A model generated the notes under the pieces. The model was not told where the DNA came from. It did no database searches and worked only from the letters and a program-made list of their open reading frames with translations. This document shows positions 54,178 through 62,935 of a stretch of 64,000 bases of DNA, in pieces. This stretch comes from UBA5109 sp965661005 (GTDB lineage Bacteria; Pseudomonadota; Gammaproteobacteria; Pseudomonadales; Pseudohongiellaceae). The DNA lies in assembly GCA_965661005.1 (NCBI GenBank), contig CBFICB010000008.1:62001-126000 (forward strand), read 5' to 3'. The translations under genes and the position numbers were made by a program. The first letter of the stretch is position 1, and every line of letters begins with the position of its first letter.

Positions 54178-55386
54178 ATGGGCCAAGTATTGATAATAGG
54201 TGCTGGTGGTGTAAGTCAGGTAGTTGTCCACAAATGCGCTCAACTACCTGAAGTATTTACTGATATTGTTCTGGCCAGTCGTACAGAAGCAAAATGCAAA
54301 GCCATCGCAGCGCAGGTTGAAAAAAATTACAACCGTAAAATCGATACGGCTGAAATAGATGCAGACTCCGTCCCTGATCTTGTGAAGTTAATCAACAAGG
54401 TCAAACCCTTTTTAGTTATAAATGTTGCTTTACCTTACCAGGACTTAAGTATCATGGACGCCTGTTTGGAATGTGGCGTGCATTATATGGATACGGCCAA
54501 TTATGAGCCTAAAGACACTGCCAAGTTTGAATATAAATGGCAATGGGAATATCAGGGTAAATTTGAAGCTGCTGGCTTAATGGCCCTGTTGGGTTCAGGT
54601 TTTGATCCTGGCGCCACGAATGTCTTTACAGCTTATCTGGCCAAGCATTATTTTGATGAGATTCAAACTCTGGACATTATTGATGTCAATGGTGGAGACC
54701 ATGGCTACCCTTTTGCGACCAATTTCAACCCTGAAATTAATATTCGTGAAGTGAGTGCCGAGTGTCGTCACTGGCAAGATGGTCAATTCGTAACAACACC
54801 ACCAATGTCAATGAAACAATCATTTAGTTGTCCAGAAGATGTTGGTACTTATAATATTTATCGAATGTATCATGAAGAACTTGAATCCCTGACGAAACAT
54901 TATCCTACTTTGCAACGTGCCCAGTTTTGGATGAGCTTTGGCGAATCCTACCTAAAACATCTTGAAGTGTTGAACAATATTGGAATGACCAGTATCGATG
55001 CTATTGAGTATGAAGGGCAACAAATAGTCCCGATCCAGTTTTTAAAAGCACTACTGCCAGAACCATCCCTGCTTGGCCCAAGAACACATGGCAAAACTTG
55101 TATTGGCTGTGTCGTCAATGGTTTAAAGGATGACGAATCACGTCGAGTCTACATTTACAACATCAAAGATCATCAGGATTGCTACAAGGAAGTTGGCTCT
55201 CAGGCTATTTCCTACACTACTGGTGTGCCTGCAATGATTGGCGCTAAGATGATGATTGAAGGTAAGTGGATGCAAGCGGGGGTCTGGAACATGGAGCAAA
55301 TGGACCCAGATCCATTCATGCAAGATTTAAATCTCTATGGTTTGCCATGGCACATCATTGATGAACCTGAATTTGAATTGCTATAA
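54178..55386 (+). CDS. Carboxynorspermidine synthase (saccharopine-dehydrogenase-like)
   Basis: NADPH-dependent reductive coupling of aspartate semialdehyde to putrescine or diaminopropane, giving carboxyspermidine or carboxynorspermidine. The N-terminal Rossmann motif is VLIIGAGGVSQVVVHKC, and the LLGSGFDPGATNVFTAY and DVNGGDHGYPFATNFNPEINIRE stretches are those of CANSDH/Lys1-like enzymes. 402 residues. Start is 2 bases after the speA stop. The pairing with nspC rules out a lysine-pathway saccharopine dehydrogenase. Confidence 0.93.
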   Translation: MGQVLIIGAGGVSQVVVHKCAQLPEVFTDIVLASRTEAKCKAIAAQVEKNYNRKIDTAEIDADSVPDLVKLINKVKPFLVINVALPYQDLSIMDACLECGVHYMDTANYEPKDTAKFEYKWQWEYQGKFEAAGLMALLGSGFDPGATNVFTAYLAKHYFDEIQTLDIIDVNGGDHGYPFATNFNPEINIREVSAECRHWQDGQFVTTPPMSMKQSFSCPEDVGTYNIYRMYHEELESLTKHYPTLQRAQFWMSFGESYLKHLEVLNNIGMTSIDAIEYEGQQIVPIQFLKALLPEPSLLGPRTHGKTCIGCVVNGLKDDESRRVYIYNIKDHQDCYKEVGSQAISYTTGVPAMIGAKMMIEGKWMQAGVWNMEQMDPDPFMQDLNLYGLPWHIIDEPEFELL

Positions 55387-55406
55387 GGATTTAACAATAA
55401 ATTCTA

Positions 55407-56576
55407 ATGATTAAATGTAATACTTTCCTCGATTTTGATCCTTACAGTGTACCTTCACCATGCTTTGTGATCGATGAAGTAGCCATTGAAAACAATCTAA
55501 AAGTATTAGCTAAAGTCCAGAATGAAAGTGGTGCAAAAGTTTTAATGGCACTAAAAGCTTTTTCCATGTTTTCCCTGGCTCCACTAATCAGTGATTATTT
55601 AAGCGGCACTTCTGCCAGTGGCCTTTATGAAGCGCGTTTGGGTAAAGAAGAATTTGGTGGTGAGGTGCATACTTTTTCTGCCGCCTTTTCAGCCAAAGAC
55701 CTGACTGAAATTCTGCAAATATCTGACCATGTTGTGTTTAATTCCTTTAACCAATGGCAAAACTTTCAGCCCATTATCCAGCAAGCAAAAAAGCAACGCC
55801 CTGCTCTACAATTCGGTTTACGAGTAAACCCTCTTCATTCTGAGGCTAGTACACCATTGTATGACCCTTGTGCTCCGGGTTCGCGTTTAGGCATACCCTA
55901 TCCTCAATTTGAAAATCAGGATTTAAGCGGCATCTCAGGTCTACACTTCCATACGCTATGCGAGCAATCATACGAGCCTCTTGATCGCACATTGAATGTT
56001 ATAGAGGAAAAATTTAGTGACCTTTTACCCGCATTGGAGTGGGTGAATTTTGGTGGTGGGCACCATATTACTGATGCGAAATATCCGATTGAAAAACTGA
56101 TTGACCGCATCAAAAATTTTCAAGCAAAATATCAGTTGCAAGTCTATCTGGAGCCAGGAGAAGCTATTGCAATCCATTCCGGCGTTCTGGTGACTGAGGT
56201 ACTGGATATTGTTCACAATGATCTGGATATTGCCATATTAGACAGCTCTGCGACCTGTCATATGCCAGATACATTGGAGATGCCCTATCAGGCTGATATT
56301 TTTAACGCTACCAAACACGTTAATAATGCACATAACTATCGTCTGGGAGGAATGACGTGTTTAGCTGGAGATGTCATGGGTGACTATAGTTTTACTGAGC
56401 CTTTACAAGTTGGACAAAGAATAATTTTTGATGATATGGCACATTACACAATGGTAAAAACAACGACTTTTAATGGGGTTGCCCTGCCTTCAATAGCTAT
56501 CTGGAATTCAAACAATGGCGAGCTGCAATTGGTAAAACAGTTTTCTTACGATGACTTTAAGAGTCGACTTTCTTGA
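55407..56576 (+). CDS. nspC: Carboxynorspermidine/carboxyspermidine decarboxylase
   Basis: PLP-dependent decarboxylase (alanine-racemase fold) that turns the previous product into spermidine or norspermidine. The PLP Lys is Lys50 in VLMALKAFSMF; the segments LHFHTLCEQSYEPL and WVNFGGGHHITD, and SSATCHMPDTLEMPY near the catalytic Cys, are typical. 389 residues. With SpeA and SpeB this gives the SAM-independent route to spermidine; no speD/speE in this window. Confidence 0.94.
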   Translation: MIKCNTFLDFDPYSVPSPCFVIDEVAIENNLKVLAKVQNESGAKVLMALKAFSMFSLAPLISDYLSGTSASGLYEARLGKEEFGGEVHTFSAAFSAKDLTEILQISDHVVFNSFNQWQNFQPIIQQAKKQRPALQFGLRVNPLHSEASTPLYDPCAPGSRLGIPYPQFENQDLSGISGLHFHTLCEQSYEPLDRTLNVIEEKFSDLLPALEWVNFGGGHHITDAKYPIEKLIDRIKNFQAKYQLQVYLEPGEAIAIHSGVLVTEVLDIVHNDLDIAILDSSATCHMPDTLEMPYQADIFNATKHVNNAHNYRLGGMTCLAGDVMGDYSFTEPLQVGQRIIFDDMAHYTMVKTTTFNGVALPSIAIWNSNNGELQLVKQFSYDDFKSRLS

Positions 56577-56588
56577 GGAAGACACGAT

Positions 56589-57479
56589 ATGAATAAATTT
56601 GATAAAGAGGTGGCTCCTGGCTATCCCGCTTTTTTAGGTTCAGAATTTGAAATGCCGTCCGAAGCAGACTCGCACTTTCATGTTTTACCTATTCCTTTTG
56701 AGGCTTCTACTTCTTATGGTGAAGGCACTGCTTCAGGACCATCAGCTATTCTTGAGGCGTCATGGCAATTGGAAACCTGGGATGGAAAAAGCATTCCTGG
56801 AAAGCGTGGCATTTATACCCACCCTCCAATCGATTGTGAGGGAGATACAGAGGCTGTACTGGCGAGAATTTCAGATGAGATAAAAATCATCGTTAATAAT
56901 AATGGCTTTCCTGTAGGTCTGGGTGGCGAGCATACTGTCACTTACGGCATCGTTAATGGCTTAATTGAAGCCGGTTTAGAAGATTTCGGTATCGTACAGA
57001 TAGACGCTCATGCTGATATGCGCGACAGCTATGAAAACAATCCTTACAGCCATGCTTCGGTTATGAGAAGGATTGCTGATTTAGATATTCCTATATATCA
57101 ATTAGGTGTTAGAGCACTTTGCGAAGAAGAGGTGCAAGCCCGAAAAATTTATAATATTGATTATCTGGATGCTGAAGTTCTGGTAAGAAAAAATATTCAT
57201 AAATTTGATTTGCCGGATGACTTTCCGGATAAAGTATTTTTCACCATTGATATCGATGGTTTTGATCCCTCCGTTTTTCCATCAACCGGGACTCCAGTTC
57301 CTGGAGGTTTAAATTGGTATCAGGTATTGAATTTATTTGAATCTGTTGCCCAACAAGCTCAAATCGTAGGGTTTGATATCGTGGAATTCTCTCCAATGAA
57401 AGGCTTTCATGCTTATGAATTTTCAGCAGCACTACTGGCTTATAAGATGATGGGTATTATTGAAAGGAACCAGCTGTAG
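56589..57479 (+). CDS. speB: Agmatinase
   Basis: Binuclear Mn enzyme that hydrolyses agmatine to putrescine and urea. Metal motifs GGEHTVTYG, VQIDAHADMRDSYE and FFTIDIDGFDPSVFP are all present; 296 residues is the family length. Its place at the end of the operon, 12 bases after nspC, supports agmatinase over arginase. It thus links SpeA with the carboxynorspermidine steps. Confidence 0.94.
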   Translation: MNKFDKEVAPGYPAFLGSEFEMPSEADSHFHVLPIPFEASTSYGEGTASGPSAILEASWQLETWDGKSIPGKRGIYTHPPIDCEGDTEAVLARISDEIKIIVNNNGFPVGLGGEHTVTYGIVNGLIEAGLEDFGIVQIDAHADMRDSYENNPYSHASVMRRIADLDIPIYQLGVRALCEEEVQARKIYNIDYLDAEVLVRKNIHKFDLPDDFPDKVFFTIDIDGFDPSVFPSTGTPVPGGLNWYQVLNLFESVAQQAQIVGFDIVEFSPMKGFHAYEFSAALLAYKMMGIIERNQL

Positions 57480-57523
57480 CCTCTTAGAAACTACCAAGCA
57501 ACTAATGAGCTAAAACAGTGCAC

Positions 57524-57550
57524 CAAGCTTGAAAACCATTTCGAAGCTTG
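57524..57550 (+). terminator. Possible hairpin after speB
   Basis: CAAGCTT and AAGCTTG can pair over a 13-base loop in the intergenic gap after the speB stop. No T-run follows; a weak candidate. Confidence 0.3.
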
Positions 57551-57610
57551 CAAAAGGTACACATTTTGAAATGTAATCTAAAACCCAATACGAACATCGA
57601 GAATAGCGAA

Positions 57611-57988
57611 TCAGGCAGTTAAGGCTTCCATTAAAGGCCTTGCTGTTTTTGAGTCCATGTACTCTCGCAAGTTCTGAATTTTACCATTGTTAACATCTGC
57701 AACTACGCAGACTCGTTGTCGAAACTGCTTACCATCGGGCAGGGTCAAGCAGGCGTCATGTTCTTCAACGAAACCAGTCGCAGTAGCCGAACGCAATGCG
57801 TTTTCGTAGCGAAAATCTGGTGCCATTTTGGTAACAACCTGAATTAAACCTAACAAGTCATCAAGACTCATTGTAGGATTATCATTTTGCCTGGACTCCA
57901 AATCAGGCGCACAAATTACACGCAATGATTCAATGTCCCCTTTTGTTATTGCTGTAAAGAAATGTTCAGCTATTTGCGCATTATCCAT
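57611..57988 (-). CDS. SnoaL/NTF2-like protein
   Basis: 125-residue protein with an NTF2-like cone fold: a start helix DNAQIAEHFFTAITKGDIESL, a conserved region RSATATGFVEEHDACLTLPDGKQFRQRVCVV and the C-terminal NGKIQNLREYMD strand. Such proteins are cyclases, isomerases, hydrolases or binding proteins, and the function cannot be told here. It is the last gene of a minus-strand cluster, 136 bases after the hydrolase. A second SnoaL-like gene is 1.3 kb upstream in the same cluster. Confidence 0.75.
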   Translation of the reverse strand: MDNAQIAEHFFTAITKGDIESLRVICAPDLESRQNDNPTMSLDDLLGLIQVVTKMAPDFRYENALRSATATGFVEEHDACLTLPDGKQFRQRVCVVADVNNGKIQNLREYMDSKTARPLMEALTA

Positions 57989-58124
57989 TGTTATTCCTGA
58001 GATAATAAAATGGTTTAGAATGCTTAAAGACTAGGCTGGTCTAAGCCAACTATGAGTCGAAAGCAAATTTTATATTAGGTATTTTTAAGCCTTACTTAAA
58101 GATTAACAAATATAGAATTGATCG

Positions 58125-59234
58125 TTATTTGTCAGAAGAGGCTTCTAAACTCTCAGCCAGCTCAATAAATATTTGAACATATTCAGCACTATCGAGTTGT
58201 GCCATTGCAAAATGCCCTCCTCCAGACAAACCCCTATCAGGAAAATATACACCAGTTGCATTCACACCTGCCTGTTGCCAGGCTGCCAGTTCGCAATCAA
58301 TATTTCTATTTCTTGCACTGTTTTCATTAAAAACACCAAGAATATTCAGGACTTGAAGACCGTGTTCGCTAGCGGCCAGTATCAAGGGGATTCCCTCATA
58401 ATTCACCAGCTGGCCTGGATTTTCCCCTTGCATAGGGCAGCCATTACGCTCCACGGCGGAAAAATTAGCCGGTAGTTGAGGCTCTGTTTGCCAAGCAGTT
58501 ATTGCTGGAGGGCCTCCCAGTAGCGGCATAAGTGGATTTCCTCCAGCTGGTTCAAAGGCAATGATACCCACCACCTTCTCAGCATTAAGGTCGGGTACAC
58601 GCAAGGTGCTACCTCCGCCAGCTGAATGCGCTATCAGGATTGCAGGTCCTATCTCATCAAGCAGGTTTGAAATTGTTTGAGCGGCAATTTCGTCACCACA
58701 ATACGCGGCAGTTGAAGAACTGGCAGTCCATCCTATGACGGCATCATTGGTCATAGTTGGTTCACCACCTGGCCATAGATCTGCCTCAGACGTCGACAGT
58801 AATGAAACCAACTCTGTATTGGCAAAACCACCAACTGCCATAACATTTTCAGCACAAGCCGGGTTGCTTTGAGAACGGCCGTGGCTTGGACGATCAACAA
58901 CATAGACATCCCAGCCATCTGCTACGAAATAGTCAACCCAGCCATCACGGCCATCAGGTGTTTCAAGCCAGTCTGTGCCCTGACCACCACCGCCATGGAT
59001 CATGACTATTGGATAATCGTGTTGAGGATTAGCCGGAAGCAGGTAATGGACAAACATGGAATTAAGAACATTCAGTGATCCATTGTCAGCCTCTTCTGTT
59101 GTATGTCTAATAAATTTATAGCCAATATCCCTTAAGATCAGCTGGCCGGCTTCACCTCCAGCAAATGCTGAGGTGGCAGCAATTAAAGTACCTGTTACTA
59201 GTGTATAAATAAGCCGCGAGATTGTTTTATGCAT
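58125..59234 (-). CDS. Exported alpha/beta hydrolase
   Basis: Secreted serine hydrolase of 369 residues from the ATG at 59234 (the TTG at 59246 is an unlikely start). A signal peptide ends near AFAG. The core has MIHGGGGQGTDW (oxyanion loop), VYVVDRPSHGRS, nucleophile in IAHSAGGGSTLRV, and the last His probably in GGHFAMAQ. Resembles a group of bacterial lipase-like or epoxide-hydrolase-like enzymes with unknown substrates. Sits between the two SnoaL genes in the cluster. Confidence 0.83.
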   Translation of the reverse strand: MHKTISRLIYTLVTGTLIAATSAFAGGEAGQLILRDIGYKFIRHTTEEADNGSLNVLNSMFVHYLLPANPQHDYPIVMIHGGGGQGTDWLETPDGRDGWVDYFVADGWDVYVVDRPSHGRSQSNPACAENVMAVGGFANTELVSLLSTSEADLWPGGEPTMTNDAVIGWTASSSTAAYCGDEIAAQTISNLLDEIGPAILIAHSAGGGSTLRVPDLNAEKVVGIIAFEPAGGNPLMPLLGGPPAITAWQTEPQLPANFSAVERNGCPMQGENPGQLVNYEGIPLILAASEHGLQVLNILGVFNENSARNRNIDCELAAWQQAGVNATGVYFPDRGLSGGGHFAMAQLDSAEYVQIFIELAESLEASSDK

Positions 59235-59285
59235 TTTTGTTCCCAAGTATTTTTTTACAGTAGGTTATTTTATTTAAGATCCAGC

Positions 59286-59678
59286 CTAAAACATTGTGTT
59301 GTCATTAGCAGAGTTTTCTGGAATGACCTCTGTGACATCCCAATGTTCGACAATTTTACCTTCATCTAAACGAAAAATATCCATGACGGCATTCCCACGG
59401 TCATCTTTATTCATCTTTGTATGGATGAGTAATACAACCAGATCACCCTCGGCTATTACTTTTTTTATTTCTATAGTCATATCAGGGTATGATTCAAGTA
59501 TTGCTGGAAATGCCGCTCTGATTGCATCTGGTCCATCTGCAAAATTAGGGTTGTGTTGAATATACACATCGCCAACATAGCGATCTATTGCTTCTATAGG
59601 CTCCCGCTTTGTTATTGCGGTATTCAAAAAATCCAATACGATTTCTTTATTACGACTCAGTTGCGCAGATTCATTCAT
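59286..59678 (-). CDS. SnoaL-like protein (ester-cyclase type)
   Basis: 130-residue protein of the SnoaL-like polyketide cyclase type. Characteristic: NKEIVLDFLNTAITKREPIEAIDRYVGDVYIQHNPNFADGPDAIRAAFPAI and the KMNKDDRGNAVMDIFRLDEGKIVEHWDVTEVIPE stretch, in which the HNP and HWDV segments are those seen in the family (shown in parts: YIQHNPNFADG and GKIVEHWDV). No signal peptide. 34 bases after the VOC gene. Substrate unknown. Confidence 0.78.
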   Translation of the reverse strand: MNESAQLSRNKEIVLDFLNTAITKREPIEAIDRYVGDVYIQHNPNFADGPDAIRAAFPAILESYPDMTIEIKKVIAEGDLVVLLIHTKMNKDDRGNAVMDIFRLDEGKIVEHWDVTEVIPENSANDNTMF

Positions 59679-59712
59679 TTTAAAATTACTCCAAATAGAA
59701 GATTAAGCTTGT

Positions 59713-60522
59713 TTATGGCTCTAAATCCTGGGTTATCTCAAGACGTGTTCCCCAAGGGTCTTTAAGTAAAACATAAGCGACAAAACCAGGCACCTCGTCA
59801 TACTCAGTATCAAAAATGGCACCGTTTGCCTGCATATGTGAAATTGTAGCCCTCAGGTCGACAACCTCTATACCAATATGGTCCAGCGCATTACCTTCAG
59901 TAGGCAGTAATTCCTCTTCTGAATGACTGAAAATCAGATTGCCTCCCGGCAACATAGCGTTCAGGTAATCTGCACTCGATCCAGGCATTGCCCCAAACAT
60001 CTCTGCATACCAGCTTCTGACGGCCTCTACATCCTGCACAGACCAGTGCACATGTTGAAATACCAGGGGATCAGTTTGTCCCGGATTTTCCTCTATCTGT
60101 ATACGGGCTCCTTCGGGGGTAATCACCCATAGAGCATCTGTATTGGTATCTTCTTCCACATGAATCCCGGCTGCCTGCCAACGTGCTAAAGCATCACCAA
60201 GATCGGGCACGCTGAATCCAAGATGATTAACAACTGTTTCAATTGAATCATGATTGGGTTTTTGTTCTATGGTCAGTATTCTCACGTTTGGTACTACATG
60301 AATAGTGAGTGGCCCCCACGGAACTTCCTGCGCGCCCAAATCTGTCCAGAATTGATTTGCAGCTGAAATATCTTCTGCCATGAAGTGAATATGCCCCATA
60401 GCAGAACCCATAGCATTGGGTTCTGCCATTTGTGCGAAGGAAAATCCTGGAAAAATAAGGGAACATAGTAATAAGGATCTGGCTAAAAGTTGTGCTTTTT
60501 TATTTATAAATATTAGTTGCAT
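59713..60522 (-). CDS. Exported VOC-family (glyoxalase/bleomycin-type) protein
   Basis: 269 residues from the ATG at 60522, chosen because GGAG lies 6 bases upstream. It has a Sec signal (hydrophobic residues 14-30, FSFAQ). Two beta-alpha-beta VOC modules follow: MGHIHFMAEDISAANQFW (about 43-60) and HVHWSVQDVEAVRSWYAEMFG (second module), each with a His early and an acidic residue later (DHIGIEVVDL; TRLEITQD). This matches dioxygenase/glyoxalase metal sites. VOC enzymes are normally cytoplasmic, so export is unusual. Function unknown. Confidence 0.82.
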   Translation of the reverse strand: MQLIFINKKAQLLARSLLLCSLIFPGFSFAQMAEPNAMGSAMGHIHFMAEDISAANQFWTDLGAQEVPWGPLTIHVVPNVRILTIEQKPNHDSIETVVNHLGFSVPDLGDALARWQAAGIHVEEDTNTDALWVITPEGARIQIEENPGQTDPLVFQHVHWSVQDVEAVRSWYAEMFGAMPGSSADYLNAMLPGGNLIFSHSEEELLPTEGNALDHIGIEVVDLRATISHMQANGAIFDTEYDEVPGFVAYVLLKDPWGTRLEITQDLEP

Positions 60523-60592
60523 TGTAAGCTCCAGTTTATCGTTAAACATTGCTTTTAATAAAAAAGCAATTCCCTGACAACATAAAACTCAA

Positions 60593-61009
60593 TCAGGGCT
60601 CGTAATAGTAATCAACATTAAAACCTTGACCTTCTGATGTGTCCAGAACCCGGCCCCAACCAACAATTAATTTGTCACAAAGCCATTTATATCTATCGTC
60701 TGAGGTCAAAACTCGAACTGTATCAACAATTGAGCCATCTTTTTGGCGAGAATAGCCTTCAATTCGAGTGCTGATTAATGCTCCATCATTGGTTGTAATC
60801 ACTCCCCAAACATTTATCTCAAAAGTGCCGTCAGATCTAAAAGCAACATAGTCAACACCGGACATGCTGCCGGATAATTGTTCACCTGTAAGCTCTCCTT
60901 CAAAATAAACATCCATTCTCCTGCCTGCTGGCGTTTCACCAAATTCAATATTTTTGGTTATTCTCGCACTGTAGGATGCAAGATGTTTTAGTTTTCCTAT
61001 TTCAAACAT
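60593..61009 (-). CDS. DUF3237-like protein (cytoplasmic)
   Basis: 138-residue protein without signal peptide, third DUF3237-like member in the window. It shows DVYFEGELTGEQLSGSMSGV, a YVAFRSDGTFEINVWGVITT strand pair and the RIEGY segment, with KWLCDKLIVGWGRV later. Family relation to the two exported copies is by pattern and is weaker. First gene of the minus-strand cluster with VOC, SnoaL and hydrolase. Role unknown. Confidence 0.65.
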   Translation of the reverse strand: MFEIGKLKHLASYSARITKNIEFGETPAGRRMDVYFEGELTGEQLSGSMSGVDYVAFRSDGTFEINVWGVITTNDGALISTRIEGYSRQKDGSIVDTVRVLTSDDRYKWLCDKLIVGWGRVLDTSEGQGFNVDYYYEP

Positions 61010-61281
61010 TTTTTACCTCTTAGATTTTTATTAATTAAATTCTTCAATTAGCAAATACATTTATTGCGCTTTATATCATAGAAGGTTTTGTATGTTGACT
61101 TTATAAACTTGAATTTCCCACCCTATAGACTCTCCAATTTCTATAATAGCCCGTTGCAGTTATCACTGGGGTTCAGCCATGGTTGCTAAATCTATTGAAG
61201 CGCAGTTTATAGAGGTAAAAGAGTGAACAAAATAAGAGATACAGCAGAACTGGTTGAGTTTGGAGAAACTGAGAGACTGTA

Positions 61282-61371
61282 TGGCGGTGAGGGAGGGATT
61301 CGAACCCTCGAAGGGTTTAACCCCTTACACACTTTCCAGGCGTGCTCCTTCAGCCACTCGGACACCTCACC
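61282..61371 (-). tRNA. tRNA-Ser (anticodon GGA)
   Basis: On the minus strand GGTGAGG opens the acceptor stem and CCTCACC, G discriminator and encoded CCA close it. The D-arm is GTCCGAGTGGCTGAAGGA, the anticodon loop CTGGAAA carries GGA, the long variable arm typical of serine follows and the T-arm is GGGTTCGAATCCC. It reads close to E. coli tRNA-Ser(GGA). A long plus-strand frame through this region is not coding. Confidence 0.96.
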
Positions 61372-61400
61372 AATTTTAAACTTTTGTTATAACAGCTTTC

Positions 61401-61459
61401 TTACACAGACCTTTCGCCTGGGAGGCGTGACTTTCCATTTAGCCACTGAACACCTCAGC
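61401..61459 (-). pseudogene. Possible degenerate tRNA-Ser 5' half
   Basis: The minus strand here starts with GAGGTGTTCAGTGGCT and later has a GTCACGCCT segment, both resembling the D-arm and anticodon-stem part of the intact tRNA-Ser next door (GAGGTGTCCGAGTGGCT and GCACGCCT). The 3' half is missing or unrecognisable. It lies 30 bases upstream of the intact gene and could be the leftover of a tandem duplication or of an integration. Weak but visible similarity. Confidence 0.4.
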
Positions 61460-61503
61460 AAAACAAGCGGGGCACTTTAAAGTATGCACCCTGTAAATAC
61501 AAG

Positions 61504-62049
61504 TTAGGACCAATCCTCAAAATGGTCATCAATATTGACAGTCGGAATAGGCAGGTTTTCATAGGTCGATGAACCTAAATAAAGCAAGCCTACAATTTCA
61601 TCACGAATGTTTAAATCCAGCTTAAGTTTAACCTCATCACTAAAAGCAACCGGGCCTGTTCGCCAGATAGAAGCATAACCTAGTGCATGTGCGGCTAAAG
61701 ACATATTCTGCACCGCTGCTGCAGTGGATGTTATCTGCTCAATAGCAGGCACTTTTGGGTGCTCAGTAATGGTGCTGACCGCAATAATGATCATTGGCGC
61801 TCGTAGGGGCGCTTTTAGTAATTTATTTTTTTTCTCTTCAGTGTCCGGTTGCATGGCTTCTACAAACAATTCACCCAATTTGTTACGAGCCTCCCCCTTC
61901 ACAACCAAAAAGCGCCAGGGTCTTAGCATGCCATGATCAGGCGCTCTTAATGCTGCCTGATAGATTTGAGCCAATTCATCTTTTGTAGGTATAGGTTCGA
62001 CTAATTTTGGTGAAGCCTTGCGGGTATGTAAGGCAGTTAAAGCATCCAT
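61504..62049 (-). CDS. Nitroreductase-family protein (YdjA-like)
   Basis: FMN-dependent NAD(P)H oxidoreductase of the minimal nitroreductase type. The start at 62049 is preferred (AAGGAAAG upstream); 181 residues. Visible are RKASPKLVEPIPTKDEL, APDHGMLRPWRFLVVKG (FMN contact), and the second half EQITSTAAAVQNMSLAAHALGYASIWRTG (NAALQNM-type motif). Reduces nitro or quinone compounds; the physiological substrate is unknown. Confidence 0.87.
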   Translation of the reverse strand: MDALTALHTRKASPKLVEPIPTKDELAQIYQAALRAPDHGMLRPWRFLVVKGEARNKLGELFVEAMQPDTEEKKNKLLKAPLRAPMIIIAVSTITEHPKVPAIEQITSTAAAVQNMSLAAHALGYASIWRTGPVAFSDEVKLKLDLNIRDEIVGLLYLGSSTYENLPIPTVNIDDHFEDWS

Positions 62050-62112
62050 TATTTCTTTCCTTCTTTGCATGTTTCTAAATTCAATTATTTCTTTTACTTT
62101 TTCTTTTTCGAA

Positions 62113-62934
62113 CTACTGTCTGATAAATCTGGGCAAGGATTTAATTAAATCATTATCTGTGCTGCGAACAGGGTTTATATCCAAGCCCCCTCTTCTTAAA
62201 AAATTTCCCTGTACAGTCAGTTCCTGTGGCTTACATTTTTCTAGAATGTCGACAAAAATTCTTTCAACACAGTTTTCATGGTAATCACTGTGCAAGCGAT
62301 AAGAGACCAAATAAGCTAAAAGCCCCGCATGATCAATAAGAGGTCCTTTATAGTTAATACTCATGCTGCCCCAATCTGGTTGATTAGTTACCGGGCAATT
62401 GGATTTAAATAAATCACTATACAAGCACTCTTCAACCATCTCATCAGAATTATCTTTATCAATAGTTAACAGCGCTGAATTAGGTTGATAATGATCTATC
62501 TGCACATCCAGGTTATCTAAACATAAGCCGTCTGGTAATTTAATAAAATCTGCCGACTCCTCCAATTCCAATAATGAGACGTCGACTTCAGCGTTAACGC
62601 AGTGCGATAAATCCTCTTTTAATAAAGCAATAACCGCTTGTTTGTCTTCAAAGGATTCCTGATTCAGGGAATTTAAAAACAACTTAAAAGATTTAGACTC
62701 AATTAAAAAGAGGCTTTCACATGGAAAAACAAATCTGCCAATCGCAACCTTTGGCAATCCATTTTTAGCAAGCCATGAAACTTCATATGCATGCCAAATA
62801 TCTTCGCCAACAAATGGCAGTGCCTCACTTAGGCCTAAAAGATTACGATTACTAGAACGGGGTAATGCAACAAGCAGGTCTGGATTGTAAGAAGCTGGAT
62901 ATTCCGTCTCTTTACCAAGAGGATTGTCTTTCAT
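62113..62934 (-). CDS. queF: NADPH-dependent 7-cyano-7-deazaguanine reductase
   Basis: Reduces preQ0 to preQ1 in queuosine biosynthesis. It is the long E. coli type (273 residues, two tunnel-fold halves). The catalytic Cys is in FKSNCPVTNQPDWGSM with the Asp/Glu partner further on, and the substrate-binding segment YHENCVERIFVDILEKC lies in the C-terminal half. AGGAGC upstream of the ATG. It is 1 base after the ABC-2 permease stop on the same strand. Confidence 0.95.
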   Translation of the reverse strand: MKDNPLGKETEYPASYNPDLLVALPRSSNRNLLGLSEALPFVGEDIWHAYEVSWLAKNGLPKVAIGRFVFPCESLFLIESKSFKLFLNSLNQESFEDKQAVIALLKEDLSHCVNAEVDVSLLELEESADFIKLPDGLCLDNLDVQIDHYQPNSALLTIDKDNSDEMVEECLYSDLFKSNCPVTNQPDWGSMSINYKGPLIDHAGLLAYLVSYRLHSDYHENCVERIFVDILEKCKPQELTVQGNFLRRGGLDINPVRSTDNDLIKSLPRFIRQ

Positions 62935-62935
62935 C

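Noticed and set aside
61223..61480. Open frame of 85 codons on the plus strand
   Set aside because: It runs antisense through the tRNA-Ser gene and has no family resemblance.
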